From RGIG4097 sp964550635 (lineage in GTDB: Bacteria > Bacillota > Clostridia > Christensenellales > CAG-917): 64,000 bases of DNA. The stretch is from contig CAZJZV010000007.1 of the NCBI GenBank assembly GCA_964550635.1, forward strand, positions 1-64,000, read 5' to 3'. Every line of letters begins with the position of its first letter. Within the stretch, counting starts at the first letter, position 1. The notes under the pieces are model-generated. The model was given only the letters and a program-made list of their open reading frames with translations. It made no database searches and had not been told where the DNA came from. The position numbers and the translations under genes were made by a program. Below are positions 50,023-62,000 of this stretch, piece by piece.

Positions 50023-52083
50023 TTACGCCCGAACCGCGACGTCCGTCGCGTCAGTCAGCGAATTGTATTCTTTTTGAGAGTCTATATAGGTATATTTCGT
50101 CTTCGTTGCAAACGGAATAAATTGATGTCCGCCGCCCGAATAGAACTTTCCGAAAAATTCAATGTATTGCAAACGGCAGTTATGCACGTACGCGCCCAGT
50201 GCCGAAATCGCAATGTTGAACGTATGCCCGATGATATATACGGGTATGCAGATGATATAGCCGACGAATTGTATATCCGCGGGGAAGAATCCCGCCACTA
50301 TCGAGCAAATCATGTTGACGACCATTGCAACAACACCACCCGACAACGCAAGTCCGAAAAGTCGAGAGTAACTCAACACGTCTGAAAGCACGTTGACTAT
50401 ATCGTAGAGTTTGCCCACTCTGCCAATCATACCCTTTATTGGACCTTTCTTGCTCTTGACACCGCCTACGAGTATAAAAATCACCCCGACGACCGCCAGT
50501 GCTATTGCGATATATTTCAAGAAAGACGGCGCGTTTTCAATGAGAAGTCCGACCGCAAGACAACCTATCGCCGCAAATATGAAGTACCAGGACAACACGT
50601 CCGACACCACTGCAAGATAGTCTTTATGCCTGATGAGATTGAGCGCGTTGACGAACATACCAACGATTATCTGCAAAAATCCAAGCGCAAAACACATTAC
50701 GAGCATTTTTAGCGGTTCGTCAAGGGGATTGAATAACAGTGCGTAAGACACGTTCATATCCGGAGTCGGGAAGCCTAGGTAACTTCCGAACAACATACCC
50801 CATATAGCCGTCGAAACTCCGCCCATAGCGATGATAAGCATAAGTCTGCCCTTGCCCGGGACGGGTTTTGAAATCTTGTAAAGCACGAAACCGGCAACGG
50901 CAAATATCACGCCGTACACCGCGTCCGCAACCATGATTCCGAAGAATAGGAAATAGAAGAAAGTCATTATCGGATTCGGATCTATATCCTCGCCGTACTT
51001 TGGCACCGAGAACATATTCGTAATGTCCTCGTAGGGTTCGACGATTTTGTTCGAGCGCACGAGAGTAGGCACGATTTCCCCATCTTCAGGCTCGCGGAAT
51101 TCATAGACCATTCTGTCCGAAACTTTGTCGAGAATTTTTTTCAGGTCGTTTTCTTTGTCTTTAGGATACCAACCTTCGAGGACGAAGGAGCGGTCCGTCG
51201 TCGCAAATCCGTCGAGAGCGTCGAGTTTCGCTTTTTCGACGAGATAGTAGTCGTAAAGGGTTTTGAGTTTTCTGACGACCTTTTCTTTTTCGAGAGCGCG
51301 CACCATCAAATCGAATTTCTCTTTTTCTATACTCTCGATACGCGCGTTATTTTGAGAGATTTTTTCACGAGCGGTGACGTCAAAGGTGAACGAACACTTC
51401 GCGTAGTCCGCGGATTGCAAGACCGCACTCAATTCGCTTTCCTTTTCGTTCAAGCAAACCGCTACGAAAGCAGTCGCTTTTTGACCGATGAAAGTTTCGA
51501 CGTACACGTCGTCTATATCGTTCGCACCGCGCACTATATCCGCCTTTGAACCGACGACCGAGCCGACGACCACTTGCACGTTTTTGCTACCTACAAGAGA
51601 CGAAAACGGCGTTTCAAGGTTCTCATATACGGCAAGCGCTTCGTTTTCTGCAAGTATTTTTTGCTTTTCGGAGTCGAGTTCCTGACGGGTGTTTTTTATG
51701 CTTTCAAGCTCTTCCACGTCGCAAAGAAGTTCATATTCTTCCGCACTTATCATCGCGAAATCTTCATAGTCCATTCTTGCGATAGACGTGAAAGGGGGTT
51801 CCTTTACGGGAGTATAAACGTAGGGATTTTCTGAATTTTTGCTATCCTTTTGCGCCTTCTCTGCAAGTTTCTTTTGAGCGCGCAAGAAATCAAAGGCGGA
51901 TGATATGCGGAACGTTTTTCCTTCTATCTCCTCCTTCGTGCGCGAATTGTCAAGACGTGAAGTGTTTTCCAAATCTTCAGTCGCGACGATTTCCACCAAC
52001 TTGCTTTGGTGCAGCGCCTTGAAAAGATTGAATCTGTCCGACCGATGCCCGATGAGCACCAGTTTTTTCATTTCAACAATCAT
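50023..52083 (-). CDS. ntpI: V-type ATPase subunit I (a-type stator)
   Basis: This 686-aa subunit forms the ion half-channels against the K ring. The soluble N-terminal half (~1-340) includes a long coiled coil (KEKFDLMVRALEKEKVVRKLKTLYDYY). The C-terminal half has about seven or eight helices starting at PIMTFFYFLFFGIMVADAVYG, with the conserved Arg-containing region later. Length and layout are normal. The start codon overlaps the stop of the H-like gene. It has no strong RBS, consistent with coupling. Confidence 0.95.
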   Translation of the reverse strand: MIVEMKKLVLIGHRSDRFNLFKALHQSKLVEIVATEDLENTSRLDNSRTKEEIEGKTFRISSAFDFLRAQKKLAEKAQKDSKNSENPYVYTPVKEPPFTSIARMDYEDFAMISAEEYELLCDVEELESIKNTRQELDSEKQKILAENEALAVYENLETPFSSLVGSKNVQVVVGSVVGSKADIVRGANDIDDVYVETFIGQKATAFVAVCLNEKESELSAVLQSADYAKCSFTFDVTAREKISQNNARIESIEKEKFDLMVRALEKEKVVRKLKTLYDYYLVEKAKLDALDGFATTDRSFVLEGWYPKDKENDLKKILDKVSDRMVYEFREPEDGEIVPTLVRSNKIVEPYEDITNMFSVPKYGEDIDPNPIMTFFYFLFFGIMVADAVYGVIFAVAGFVLYKISKPVPGKGRLMLIIAMGGVSTAIWGMLFGSYLGFPTPDMNVSYALLFNPLDEPLKMLVMCFALGFLQIIVGMFVNALNLIRHKDYLAVVSDVLSWYFIFAAIGCLAVGLLIENAPSFLKYIAIALAVVGVIFILVGGVKSKKGPIKGMIGRVGKLYDIVNVLSDVLSYSRLFGLALSGGVVAMVVNMICSIVAGFFPADIQFVGYIICIPVYIIGHTFNIAISALGAYVHNCRLQYIEFFGKFYSGGGHQFIPFATKTKYTYIDSQKEYNSLTDATDVAVRA

Positions 52084-52403
52084 TTGATATACTTATCCAA
52101 CAAAATTCCCACGAGTTCATCCGCTTTTTCGTCGATTTTTTTGTCTTTGCTTTCGACGTATTCTTTTGCGGAAGTCTCTCCGTTTTCAATGATTTTCGTG
52201 CGTCTTGCGTTGGCGCTTTCTTCAGCTTCGGCAATTGCACGTCGAAAATCCGCCTTGCATTGCAAAACGGTTTCTTTTCTTTCTTTTTCCGCTTTCAATT
52301 CGGCGTCAAGGACGATTTGCTTGCCCTCTTGAAACGCTTTTGATTGCATTTCCGACGCCGTTTCTTCTGCGGATTTGATCTCTTTGAGAACTTCTTCGAT
52401 CAT
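52080..52403 (-). CDS. V-type ATPase stalk subunit G/H-like
   Basis: This 107-aa, nearly all-helical, charged coiled coil (EVLKEIKSAEETASEMQSKAFQEGKQ, then a long Glu/Lys/Ala heptad region) matches the peripheral-stalk subunit H (AhaH/NtpF-like) that pairs with subunit E. Position as first ATPase gene, before ntpI, supports it. Sequence alone is low-complexity, so the call depends partly on context. Confidence 0.85.
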   Translation of the reverse strand: MIEEVLKEIKSAEETASEMQSKAFQEGKQIVLDAELKAEKERKETVLQCKADFRRAIAEAEESANARRTKIIENGETSAKEYVESKDKKIDEKADELVGILLDKYIK

Positions 52404-52404
52404 C

Positions 52405-52857
52405 TTACTTGTTGTACTTCTTCTCGATATCGGTGATCATATCGAGACGACGTTGATGTCTTCCGCCCTCGTACTCTGCAGTGTACCAAGCGGTGACAAT
52501 GTCTTTCGCTTCTTCGGGGGTGATGACTCTGCCACCGAGTGCGATGATATTTGCGTTGTTGTGATTTTTGGTGAGTTGCGCCATATAGGTATTCGTCACG
52601 ACCGCCGCTCTGATGCCGGGGACTTTGTTTGCGGATATGGAAATGCCGATACCCGTACCGCACATAAGCACGCCTGCATCGCATTCTCCGCTTGCCACTG
52701 CTTCTGCAACTTTCAAACCGTAGGTGGGATAATCCACGGAATCCGTGTTGTAAGTGCCAAGGTCGACGACTTCTGCGCCGAGGGATTGAAGCGTATTCAC
52801 AACGCTTTCTTTGAGAACGATACCGCCGTGGTCACAGCCGATTGCAATTTTTTTCAT
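52405..52857 (-). CDS. rpiB: Ribose-5-phosphate isomerase B
   Basis: This 150-aa RpiB/LacAB enzyme interconverts ribose 5-phosphate and ribulose 5-phosphate. KIAIGCDHGGIVLKESVVN (Asp/His near residues 8-10), VDYPTYGLKVAEAVA, the catalytic Cys in GVLMCGTGIGISISANKVPGIRAA (Cys65 region) and NANIIALGGRV are all present. It is first in the long transcript that continues directly into the V-ATPase genes (1-bp gap). A consensus promoter lies at 52887-52915. Confidence 0.95.
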   Translation of the reverse strand: MKKIAIGCDHGGIVLKESVVNTLQSLGAEVVDLGTYNTDSVDYPTYGLKVAEAVASGECDAGVLMCGTGIGISISANKVPGIRAAVVTNTYMAQLTKNHNNANIIALGGRVITPEEAKDIVTAWYTAEYEGGRHQRRLDMITDIEKKYNK

Positions 52858-52886
52858 AATAATAACTCCCTTATTTTGATATATAA

Positions 52887-52915
52887 ATTATATTCCTTAC
52901 TAGTTCAATTGTAAA
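52887..52915 (-). promoter_or_regulatory. Promoter of rpiB and the V-ATPase operon
   Basis: TTTACA (52910-52915) and TATAAT (52887-52892) are spaced 17 bp on the minus strand, with the RBS AGGGAG close to the rpiB ATG. No other promoter is seen before ntpD, so it likely drives ten genes. Confidence 0.8.
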
Positions 52916-52951
52916 GAAAAAATTTTTTTGCTCGCCACCTGCATGATATTA

Positions 52952-52984
52952 GTTTAACATTAAACCAATATGAAAGCGGTTTAT
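52952..52984. promoter_or_regulatory. Candidate operators upstream of rpiB
   Basis: A 14-bp perfect palindrome (GTTTAA CA TTAAAC, 52952-52965) is followed by a near-cre sequence, TGAAAGCGGTTTAT (52971-52984), which resembles the CcpA consensus except at the right end. Both are upstream of the rpiB -35. Regulation is inference. Confidence 0.35.
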
Positions 52985-53019
52985 ATCTGTCCTTCTAATC
53001 GATGACGTCCCCAAAAAAA

Positions 53020-53053
53020 CAAAAAACGCAAGGATTTCCCTTGCGTTTTTGTT
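53020..53053 (-). terminator. Terminator of the giant surface-protein gene
   Basis: The stem CAAAAAACGCAAGG / CCTTGCGTTTTTG directly follows the stop at 53062. It has T-runs on the minus strand. Confidence 0.85.
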
Positions 53054-53061
53054 TGTTTACG

Positions 53062-56000
53062 TTAGTCTTTCTTTCCGACTACGGGAGGTTTCTTGCCCAC
53101 AACGGGAGGCACTTTGCCGGTGTCCGCCGCCGCTTCGGGTGCGACTTCGGGAGCGGGTTCTGCCGCTTCGGGTTTCGCAATTTCGGGTGCGGAGATCGAT
53201 CTTGCATTCACGTCCGCGCCTTCTTTAACGCCGATGACGGGAGGTTTCTTCTTGCCAACGTGAGTGGGTTTTGCGGGTCTGACCTTCACGGGTGCAGGTT
53301 CGGGAGTCGGCTCCGGAGTAGGCTCGGGAGTGGGCTCTGCAACGGGTTCGGGAGCGGGTTCCGCCACAGGTTCAGGCGTGGGTTCCGCTACGGGTTCGGG
53401 TTTCGGCTCGGGCGTAGGTTCAGGAGTAGGTTCTGCGACAGGTGCGGGTTCCGCCACTTCGGGAGTATCGACGTCCATGGTCATTCCGGTGCCTGCGATT
53501 GCCGCTTTTTTCTTCTTCTTGGACAAGCCGATGCCAAGACCGAGTGCAAGTGCGATGATTGCCGCCGCGCCACAGCCGACTGCTATCCACACCCACATCG
53601 GGATTTCGGTAGAAGTCACGTTGACTTTGACGGGGACTGCGTTAACGTAGACCAACCAACCAAGCTTATCGGTGTTGAAGGTTACGAATGCATTTTCATA
53701 CTCTACTCCGTCAATTTCCTCGGTCACGATTTCGGAAGTGTAATCAGTGATTTCCTTGAAACTACCGTCGTTATAAACCATGATGAGTTTATAGTTGTTG
53801 AGGTTGTCCAAGTAGGTGTTGACGGTGATGGTCATATCGTTACTACCGTGGTTGACGTCGCTGAGCGTTTCACCGGAACCGGTAATGATTCTGATATGCG
53901 ACAATTGATAGATCGAAGACTTGTAGCCGTAGGAATCGATATAAGGCACCAAGGTTTCGTATGCATCGTTGAACAAGTCGACGTCGTATTGATAGATCGC
54001 GTTATTAGTGGGATCTGCAATCGAATCTTCGTCGACGTAGTTGACGATGAGTTGGATTGTCGAATCGGTGATTTGCTTATCGTTGAACTTGATGGTTGCA
54101 AGTGACGAATATTTGAGCTCATCGGTCGTGAGTGCGAAGTCGCCGGTCGTGAAGCCGATGACCTTGTAGTTGGAGTCTTCATCTCCGTAATAGTAGTCTT
54201 TGTCTTCGCCGATTGCGCCGATAGAGATATAGCCGTCGCTTTCTTCCGTTACGACAGACGATTCGTCGGTGCAGTAGCTAATCGTGTAGTTGTAACGTCC
54301 GGGAGCATCTACGATTTCTTGGATGACGCCTTCTTTGGACATGCTCTTGTACATAATCATGAAGTAGGTTTCATCGATGTCGCTATTGGACAGACCGTGG
54401 CTTGCGGACTTGGGCGAGAATTCGTACTTGAACACGATACCCTTATTGATCGCGTTGCCTTCATCGTCGTAAGTCGTCATTTGTTGTTTGCTGCTTTCAA
54501 GCACGGTGACGACGATTTCCGCGGGAAGAACGGTGATCGTATAGGTCTTTTCAAAGCTATTGTAGTTTGCGGTTTTTATATCGGATGCAGAAGTCGGGTT
54601 TTCGGGAGAAGTGAACTTGACTGCCACTTTGTAGGTGCCTGCATTGATGATTTCTCTTCCGTCCACGGAGATCTTGACTGCTTTCTTGACTGCCGCCATA
54701 TCGTTTGACGCAACGCCGGTGATGGAGTTTTGGATTGCGCCCTTGACATCGTCGAAGTGGTCGTAATCATAGTAGTCAAGGCTATAAGGCGTGTAACCGA
54801 GAGAGATATCCGCCTTGGTGATGGTCAACGTGGATCTGAGTTCCGCAGTGCTGCTGAATTCATCGTCGATGACTTTGGTAATGTTTGCGACGACTAAGTA
54901 AGAGCCGACGTTGATAAGATCCGCACCGTTCACGAGATTTTCGGGGGCGACCACGCCGTTCTTGTAGTAGGAGTAGACCACGTCGAGACCGCTTACGCTA
55001 CCCTTCACACTCATCTTGTCGGACTTGGAGTTGCCGTCGTAGACGGTGGAAGAGTCGGACATTCTGACGCCGGAGATAGGTGCGATAGTGACGTTGAGTT
55101 TTGCGACCTTATCGGTATCCCAAACGATGACGTAGTTGTTTGCGAGAGCGGAAGAAGTATCGATATGGACCGCATAGTAACCGCTAGTGAGAGAGGAAAC
55201 GGGTTTGACGTTTTCATCAATATCACTCCAAGCACTGCCGTCGAAGTATTTGAAGGATGCGACGGGAGCGGTCAAGATTGTGGAAAGGTTATCGCCGTTG
55301 ACAAGACCGGTGTAGGAGAGCTTGATTTCGGGCAAACCGCCTTCCTTGTAGAGTTTGCTATAGCTATAACCTTCTTCAACGGTTGCCGCGTGGACTTTAA
55401 GGATTGCCTTTTCGACCAAGATTTCACTGCTCGTGAGCGTGCTATCCGCAACGATATTGCCGTCCGCGTCGAACTTGGTGTATGCGAACTTGAAGGTGTA
55501 GTTGGTGGAAGAACCGCCGCTTATGGTTGCGGGATAGGTGCCGACGGGATAGGATGCGACGAGTTTGCCGTTGACGTCGACGGAAGGTTCGACGAACGTA
55601 CCGTCCATACGCACGTATGCGCCGTCGTTTGCTTGTACGAACGCACCGTCCACAAGGTTATAACGATAAGCGTTGATACCTTCGCCGAGTTCGGAGTAGC
55701 GTTCTGCGAATGCGACTTGGTAATCCGCGACGGTCATATAGCCGTAGTTGCTCGAAACGATGACTTCGCCTTCCCCTGCCTTGTAGCCGAGTTTGCCGTC
55801 GAAGTTAGGCGCCTTGCCGTAAGTGGACTTGACTGAATCGAGTTGAGCGGTGATGACGCGGGGTTTGATTTCCGCGACGATAGAAGCAGTCGAACCGACG
55901 GTCGTGTAGTTTTTGTAGATATTCGCATATTCTGCGGCGACGCCTTCTTTTGCTTTGAGCGCGTTACCGGTGAAGGTGAACACGACGGAAGTGCTGCCGA

Positions 56001-59000
56001 CCGAAGACGCTTTATAAGCGATAGTCACGTCGTCGGATCCGACGTTGAGTGCGATATAATCCGCATCGTCCGCCATAAATCCGCTGTTGCCGATTGAGTA
56101 ATCGGAGTCGGTGCCGTAGAACTTGGTGGTTGCGTCGTACTCTTTGGAGAATGCGGTGCTACCAGGGGTTGCGACGACGGAGACCTTGATATTTTTGGGA
56201 TTGATGGTGCCCTTTGCGTTGTCTACGTACGCGATAGTTTCGGTGGTCTTGCCTGCGATTGCGGAAGACGCGTCGACTATGTAGTACTTGGTATAGGACT
56301 TCGTGTAGGAGCCGAGGACGTCGGGTTTGACCGCAAGACTATCGTAATCCGCCTTAGTGATATTGTACACGTTGACGGTGTCGAGATTGTAGTAGTAGAT
56401 AGCGTTGCCGTCCGCATCGGTGCCGGGAAGGACGGAGCCGAGCGCATCGGATGCGATAGCGGTCTTGCCTGCGATTTCGACGGAAGACGTTACGACGGGA
56501 TAGTAGTTGATGACGTTTTCGGTGTTACAGCTGAGCGCCACGCCGTAGACGAATGCATTCTTTGCGACGACTGCCCCACTCTCATCGACCGCTACGTTCT
56601 TATCTGCGTACTCTGCGAAGTAGCTCTTGACGTAGTATCTACCGGTTTCGGTAGGCATAAGGCCGGACATGGTGTAGGAAATCTTATCGACAGAAGTGGT
56701 GCCGTCGTATTCCTTATCGGAGACGGTGAAGTTGACGACAACGGGAGCTTGAGCGATAGAAGCGCGACCGACAGCGGAGACGTCCTTTTGGATCTTGTAG
56801 TTCTTTGCGTAATCGACTTCGGTAGAAGTGCTCTTAACGCCGGTGATCTTGACGTTGACGCTCTTATTGGAACCGCTGTTCTTATCGCCGAATTCGCCCG
56901 AGACGTCGAGAGTAACGTGGTCTTTTTCTTCGGGAGCGACGCCGAAGCCTGTGACGTCGTAGGAACCCTTGATTGCGACGGTTGCGTTCTTGGTGCCGTC
57001 GTAGATCTTATCCGAGATGATGATACCGTCGGTTTGGACGGAAAGGACCTTTTGATCGAGGGTTGCGACCGCGATATTTTCGAAGTCGGAAATGGTGGAT
57101 TCCGCGACGAGAGCCCTATTATTTGCGACGTAACTGCCGTCCACGAAGTCGAAAGCGACGAGTTCGTAGTTTGCAAGGACTGCGTTTACGCTCTCGGAAG
57201 TCTTACCTGCGGGAACGATGAAGGAAAGTCCGCTGATAAGGATATTATGTTTGATGACGTTGCCGTTCGCATCGAAAGCGACGGAAGCATCCGCAACGCC
57301 GTTGATGCTATACTTGAAGGTCACGTCAGCGAAGACGTAGTCGATGAAAGTGCTATCGTTTGCCCAAGCGGATTCGTCGAAACCTGCCGCGTCTTCGGGA
57401 ATGAGAGTGACTGCGGATTCTGCGGCGGAGTTGGACACGTCGGTACCTTTGTCAAGGACCTTATCGGCATCTGTATTACCTTCGTACTGTTTATTGTTGT
57501 CGTAATCGACGGCGAGTTGGACTCTTGCGGGAGAGATTTCGACGGTGAGCGAAGAAATCTTATTATTGAGTTCATCCGCGGTGAAGTTGAGAGCGTAGTT
57601 GGAATTTGCTTTTACGCCGACGGACGAGACGGTGACTCTATGCGTGCCCGCGCTCGCGGTAATAATATTGTTATCGCACGCGTGCGCAAGGAGTTCGAGA
57701 CCTACGTTTGCGAAGCTATCGCCAGTTGCGTAGACGCTATTCAAGAAGACGAGTCCGAGATCGACGTTGGAAGTGCCGTTGTATCTACGGTCCGCGACGG
57801 AGTATTCGATGACGTCGTCGATACTGATTTGTTTAGGAGTGATGGAACCGCTGAGATTTCTGACGGTAAGGACCATACCTTCGTCGGTGAAAGCGATTTC
57901 GATACCTTCTTCCTTGACGTCGATATTGATATCGCTTGCTCTGAGACCGGGGAAGAGCAAGACGACGTCGGTAGCGTAGTTGGAAGTGACGTTAGCGGAC
58001 GGGAAGATAATGGACGACATAAGTTGCATATTATCGCCGAGACTGACGCTGATTTGGACGTTACTTGCCGAGAATTCGGGGCTACCGTCGTAGACTTTGG
58101 TCAAGGTGAAGTTGAGTTTGGTGAGTTCGATAGGCTCGTCCTTGATGTAGCAGATTTGAGTGAGAACGTAGCTATCGGGCGCGCCGACGAGAGTATAGTT
58201 GACCGCCGCATTACCTGCAAGGGTGAAGGATGCGAAGAGAACGTGTTTCTCACCGATAGACGCGTCGGGCTCGTGGGTATCTACGTTGACGTAATTTGCG
58301 GTGAAGTTGATATAGACGTCATCGGTATTACGTTTCAACTGCGAGTAGACGGCGAGCATAGCTTTCTTTTGATCGACGGAGAATTCGGGGAGCTCGGTGG
58401 AGTTGTTCATAGCTCTATCGACGCCGAAGAAAGCGGGGGTGATTTGGCTATAATCGATGGTAGCGGGAGTGATGACGAGACGAGCGTTTGCGAGAGCGGT
58501 TTCGTCGACCACCACGACGTAGTTGCTATCCGAGCTGACGAATTCAGAAGAGACAGCGTAGCCGTAGTAGAATTCCTGACCGTTGTAGGAGATAGAACCG
58601 TCCGCGTTGCTGACGTTATCATAGCGTTCACCGAAGCGGTAGAAAGAGCCGTCTGCGTGGTAAGCGACTCTGACGAAAGAACCGCTGACCTTACTTGCGA
58701 GATCTTCTTGACCTTCCGCGACGGAGAAGCCGATGCCGTAAACGCTATCGAGATCGCCGTAGACCTTTGATTGATTGGTAGCGGACGGATAGACGGTGAT
58801 GGTTGCGGGGTTGATAGTGATATAGTAGCTATCGACGAGCAAGATATAATCGGTATCCGCGCCGTTGTTATCGAGAACGGAAGCGGTTCCGTCTTGGATG
58901 ATGACGGAGCGCAAACCGACGTTGAGACTGGTAAGGTTTGCAGTCCATTTGAGGGTGTAACCTTCGGGGAGTGTGGAGCCGTCCGAGAGAGCGATCGAAT

Positions 59001-62000
59001 AATCGGAGCTATCGGCGGTGATGGTAACGCTACTGGAATAGGTATCGCCGTAGTTCAAGACGTAAGGAGTAACGCGAGTTACGTTGACGACGATATTGGT
59101 CGAACCTGCGATGATTTCGCGGATAATTACGGTATGGTCGCCGGTCGCGATGACGAACTTGACGTTGGCGGAGCTTGACGAGAACGAACCGACGAGAGCA
59201 TAGACGGTTTCGGTGTAGCCTTGAACGGGGCTAGACGCGCCTGCGGTGCCGAGTGCCCAAGAAGCGGTGAGATATTCTGCAAATCTCTGGTCGTTTGCGG
59301 CGAGAGTGTACGCAACGTCGTAGGAATCCGTTTCGTTCTTGATGAACTTCTGACCTGCGACGGGGGTAACGCTCACCGATCTTTGAGTGATTGCGTATTT
59401 AACGCCGCTTGCGTCGACGGTGATCGTGTAATTGCTATTGACATCGAAGTAAGCGGTGCTGGTTGAGTAGTTATATTCACCGACGTTCTCACCGAGTTCA
59501 CGGGAGATGAGTTGAGTGCCGTTCACGTAGAAGTAGACGATATTGCCGACGGTGGAAGATTCTTGTGCGCCGTTGAATATATCGCCGATGAGTTTCCCGG
59601 TGGGGAGCGTAGTCATATCGACGCCGACAAGGATAGTGCCGTCCGCATCGCCGTAGACCTTGCCTTGACCCGCCTTAACGATGACGGTGATCGCCTTTTG
59701 AGTGACGATATGGGTTGCGGTGACGTAGGACACGTTGTAGTTATCGCCGAGATCCGCGGAGACTGCGTCCGAGAAAGTGATAGCGTAATTGCCGACGTTG
59801 AGATTTGCGAAACCGCTACCGTCCGCGACGAGAGTACCGTCCACTTTAAGCCAGTTGCTTGCGGTAGGCAGGAAGAGTGCGGAGCCGGTGAAGGTGTAAG
59901 TAGCGGGATCCCACGCTGCGAGATCTGCGCCGACGAGACCTTCCACGACGTAACCGATATTTTGATTGTCGCCGTATTCGCCGACGGAAGAATTGATCTT
60001 GATAGTTACGTCCTTCTTGAGAATGTTGTAAGCGGGGATTCTGACGGTTTGCGCGACGTAGTTATCGTTATCGATAGACATTGCGACCGAGTATTCGCCG
60101 ACGTTAGAAGGAGCGGATTCGAGATCGGAGTAGATAGGTTCGTTGAATTCGTCGACCGCACCCGTATTTTGTTTCCAATCGTAGACGATTTGGCTCTTTG
60201 CGACTTCGGGGAACACGGTCATAGGGATTTCGGTAGGCGCGCCGGCGTAGCTGACGTTGGTACCGGTGACGGTGACGGTGACGAGTCTGCGATAGCGGAA
60301 TATAAGCTCTATATTGCCGTTATTGCTGGGGATATTGCCGAGATTACCGAGATCGGTATTTTCGAGCAAGAGATTGAATTCGAGACCGTCGAGAGAAATG
60401 CTACCGTTGGGATCCGCATAGGATTGAGACGGAGAGAGCGGATCGTCGGTGGTCCACTTATTCTTAATATCTTCTACGCCGTTGCCGAACTTATAGTCGA
60501 GTTTATAAGCAACGTAACCGTCTTCGAGAGCGAAGTTGAGCGTGATCATATCCCCTCTCTTATAGACGATGGACTTACCGCCTTCGAGAACGGAAGCGAC
60601 GCCGAGATCTGCGAATATACTATTTTGATCCACCGAGCCGACGACCTTATAGTCGTTTGCATCGACGAAGAAGGTGTAGCCGACGAGATCACTGACGTTA
60701 CCCGCTTGGTCGACCGCCCAGAAGTAGTAGACGCGCATACCTGCACCGAGTGCGCTATTGAAGTTGAGTTTGATTTCGTTGATACTATCGAGTTTGGTAC
60801 CGAGAGTTTCGTAGACTGCATCGAAGTTGTAGTCTGCGGGGTTGACGGAACCGTTGCCGAATGCGGAAAGGAACGCGCTAATCGAGAGTTTTCCGCCCGC
60901 ATCGTTGAAGTCGCCGATATTTTGGATATTCTTCATTGCGTAGTAGACTTTGATACCGTCGCCGTACTGCGCAAGGAGAGAGTCCTCGAACGCGTAGAAC
61001 GCGTCGAGAGACCAACCGCTCGTGAACCACTTTCTATCCGTCGCGTCGGGGATAGACGGAGTGTCGATCTGATCGATTTCGGAATAATCCTTTTCTTCGG
61101 ATTCTTGGTCGAGAGTGGGAGCGTGGGGCTTATTTCTATCCACAAGGATAAGCACGCCGTCGATATACTTCTTGCCGACGAGAACCTGCCATTGACGGTG
61201 AGTTACGCCGTCCGTTTGCATGGTGTTACCGGTATAGATATATTTGACGGGGGTTTCGTTTTCGGGATCGTCGCCGACCATAATTTCAAAGGTGGTATAG
61301 TAAGCGAAGTCGAAATAGGTGAAACCGCTGGTGTCTTGTGCGCTGTGATCTCTGCCGAACGTGATAATCCAAGTCGCAACGCCGGTTGACGACACGCTAT
61401 AAGTAACGTAAATTCTCGTACCGGGTTCGCCACCGCCGAAGTTTGCGGACTTACCGTCCGTTGCGATAGTGGCGGTGCTATCCACCGCGGTATCGAGATA
61501 GATATTCGTGATAACGCCGTTGAGAACAGAGATATATCTCGTATTTTCTTCCGCGTCCGTGAAGCTCAAGTTGTTGCCCGAAATGGAAGCCTTGTCTTGA
61601 ACGAGAGTGACCGTGAGTTCGGTCGTTGCCCAATCCGTATTTGCGAGATTATTGCCGTTTGCGGATTTGGTGAGAGTGTAAGTCGGGGTTTCGTAGTCCG
61701 CTCTGACGTAGTACGAGATTTGGTTTTCGGTGGTATATCTGCCCGACATATCCATACAGTAGAACGTGAAGAGATAATACCCTACCCCCGTTGCGCTCGT
61801 GCTTGATTGACCGTCAAGGCCGGTGGTGACGTTGCCTGCGGTATCATAAACCGCACCTGCGTAACCGGTCTTGAAGTCGTATCTGAAACTCGAAGTCGCG
61901 CCGACTGCGAAAGGCACTTTCGTGAGCAGTTGTTCTCTCGTCCAGTTTGCGGAAGTGAGCGTGCCTGTCGGAGCGTTCACTTTCACGACCGAATAGAACC

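Noticed and set aside
56749..61389. Plus-strand open frames of 673 and 625 aa inside the giant gene
   Set aside because: They are antisense to a continuous 3,516-aa repeat protein. They are Asp/Val/Gly-rich antisense products without start signals.
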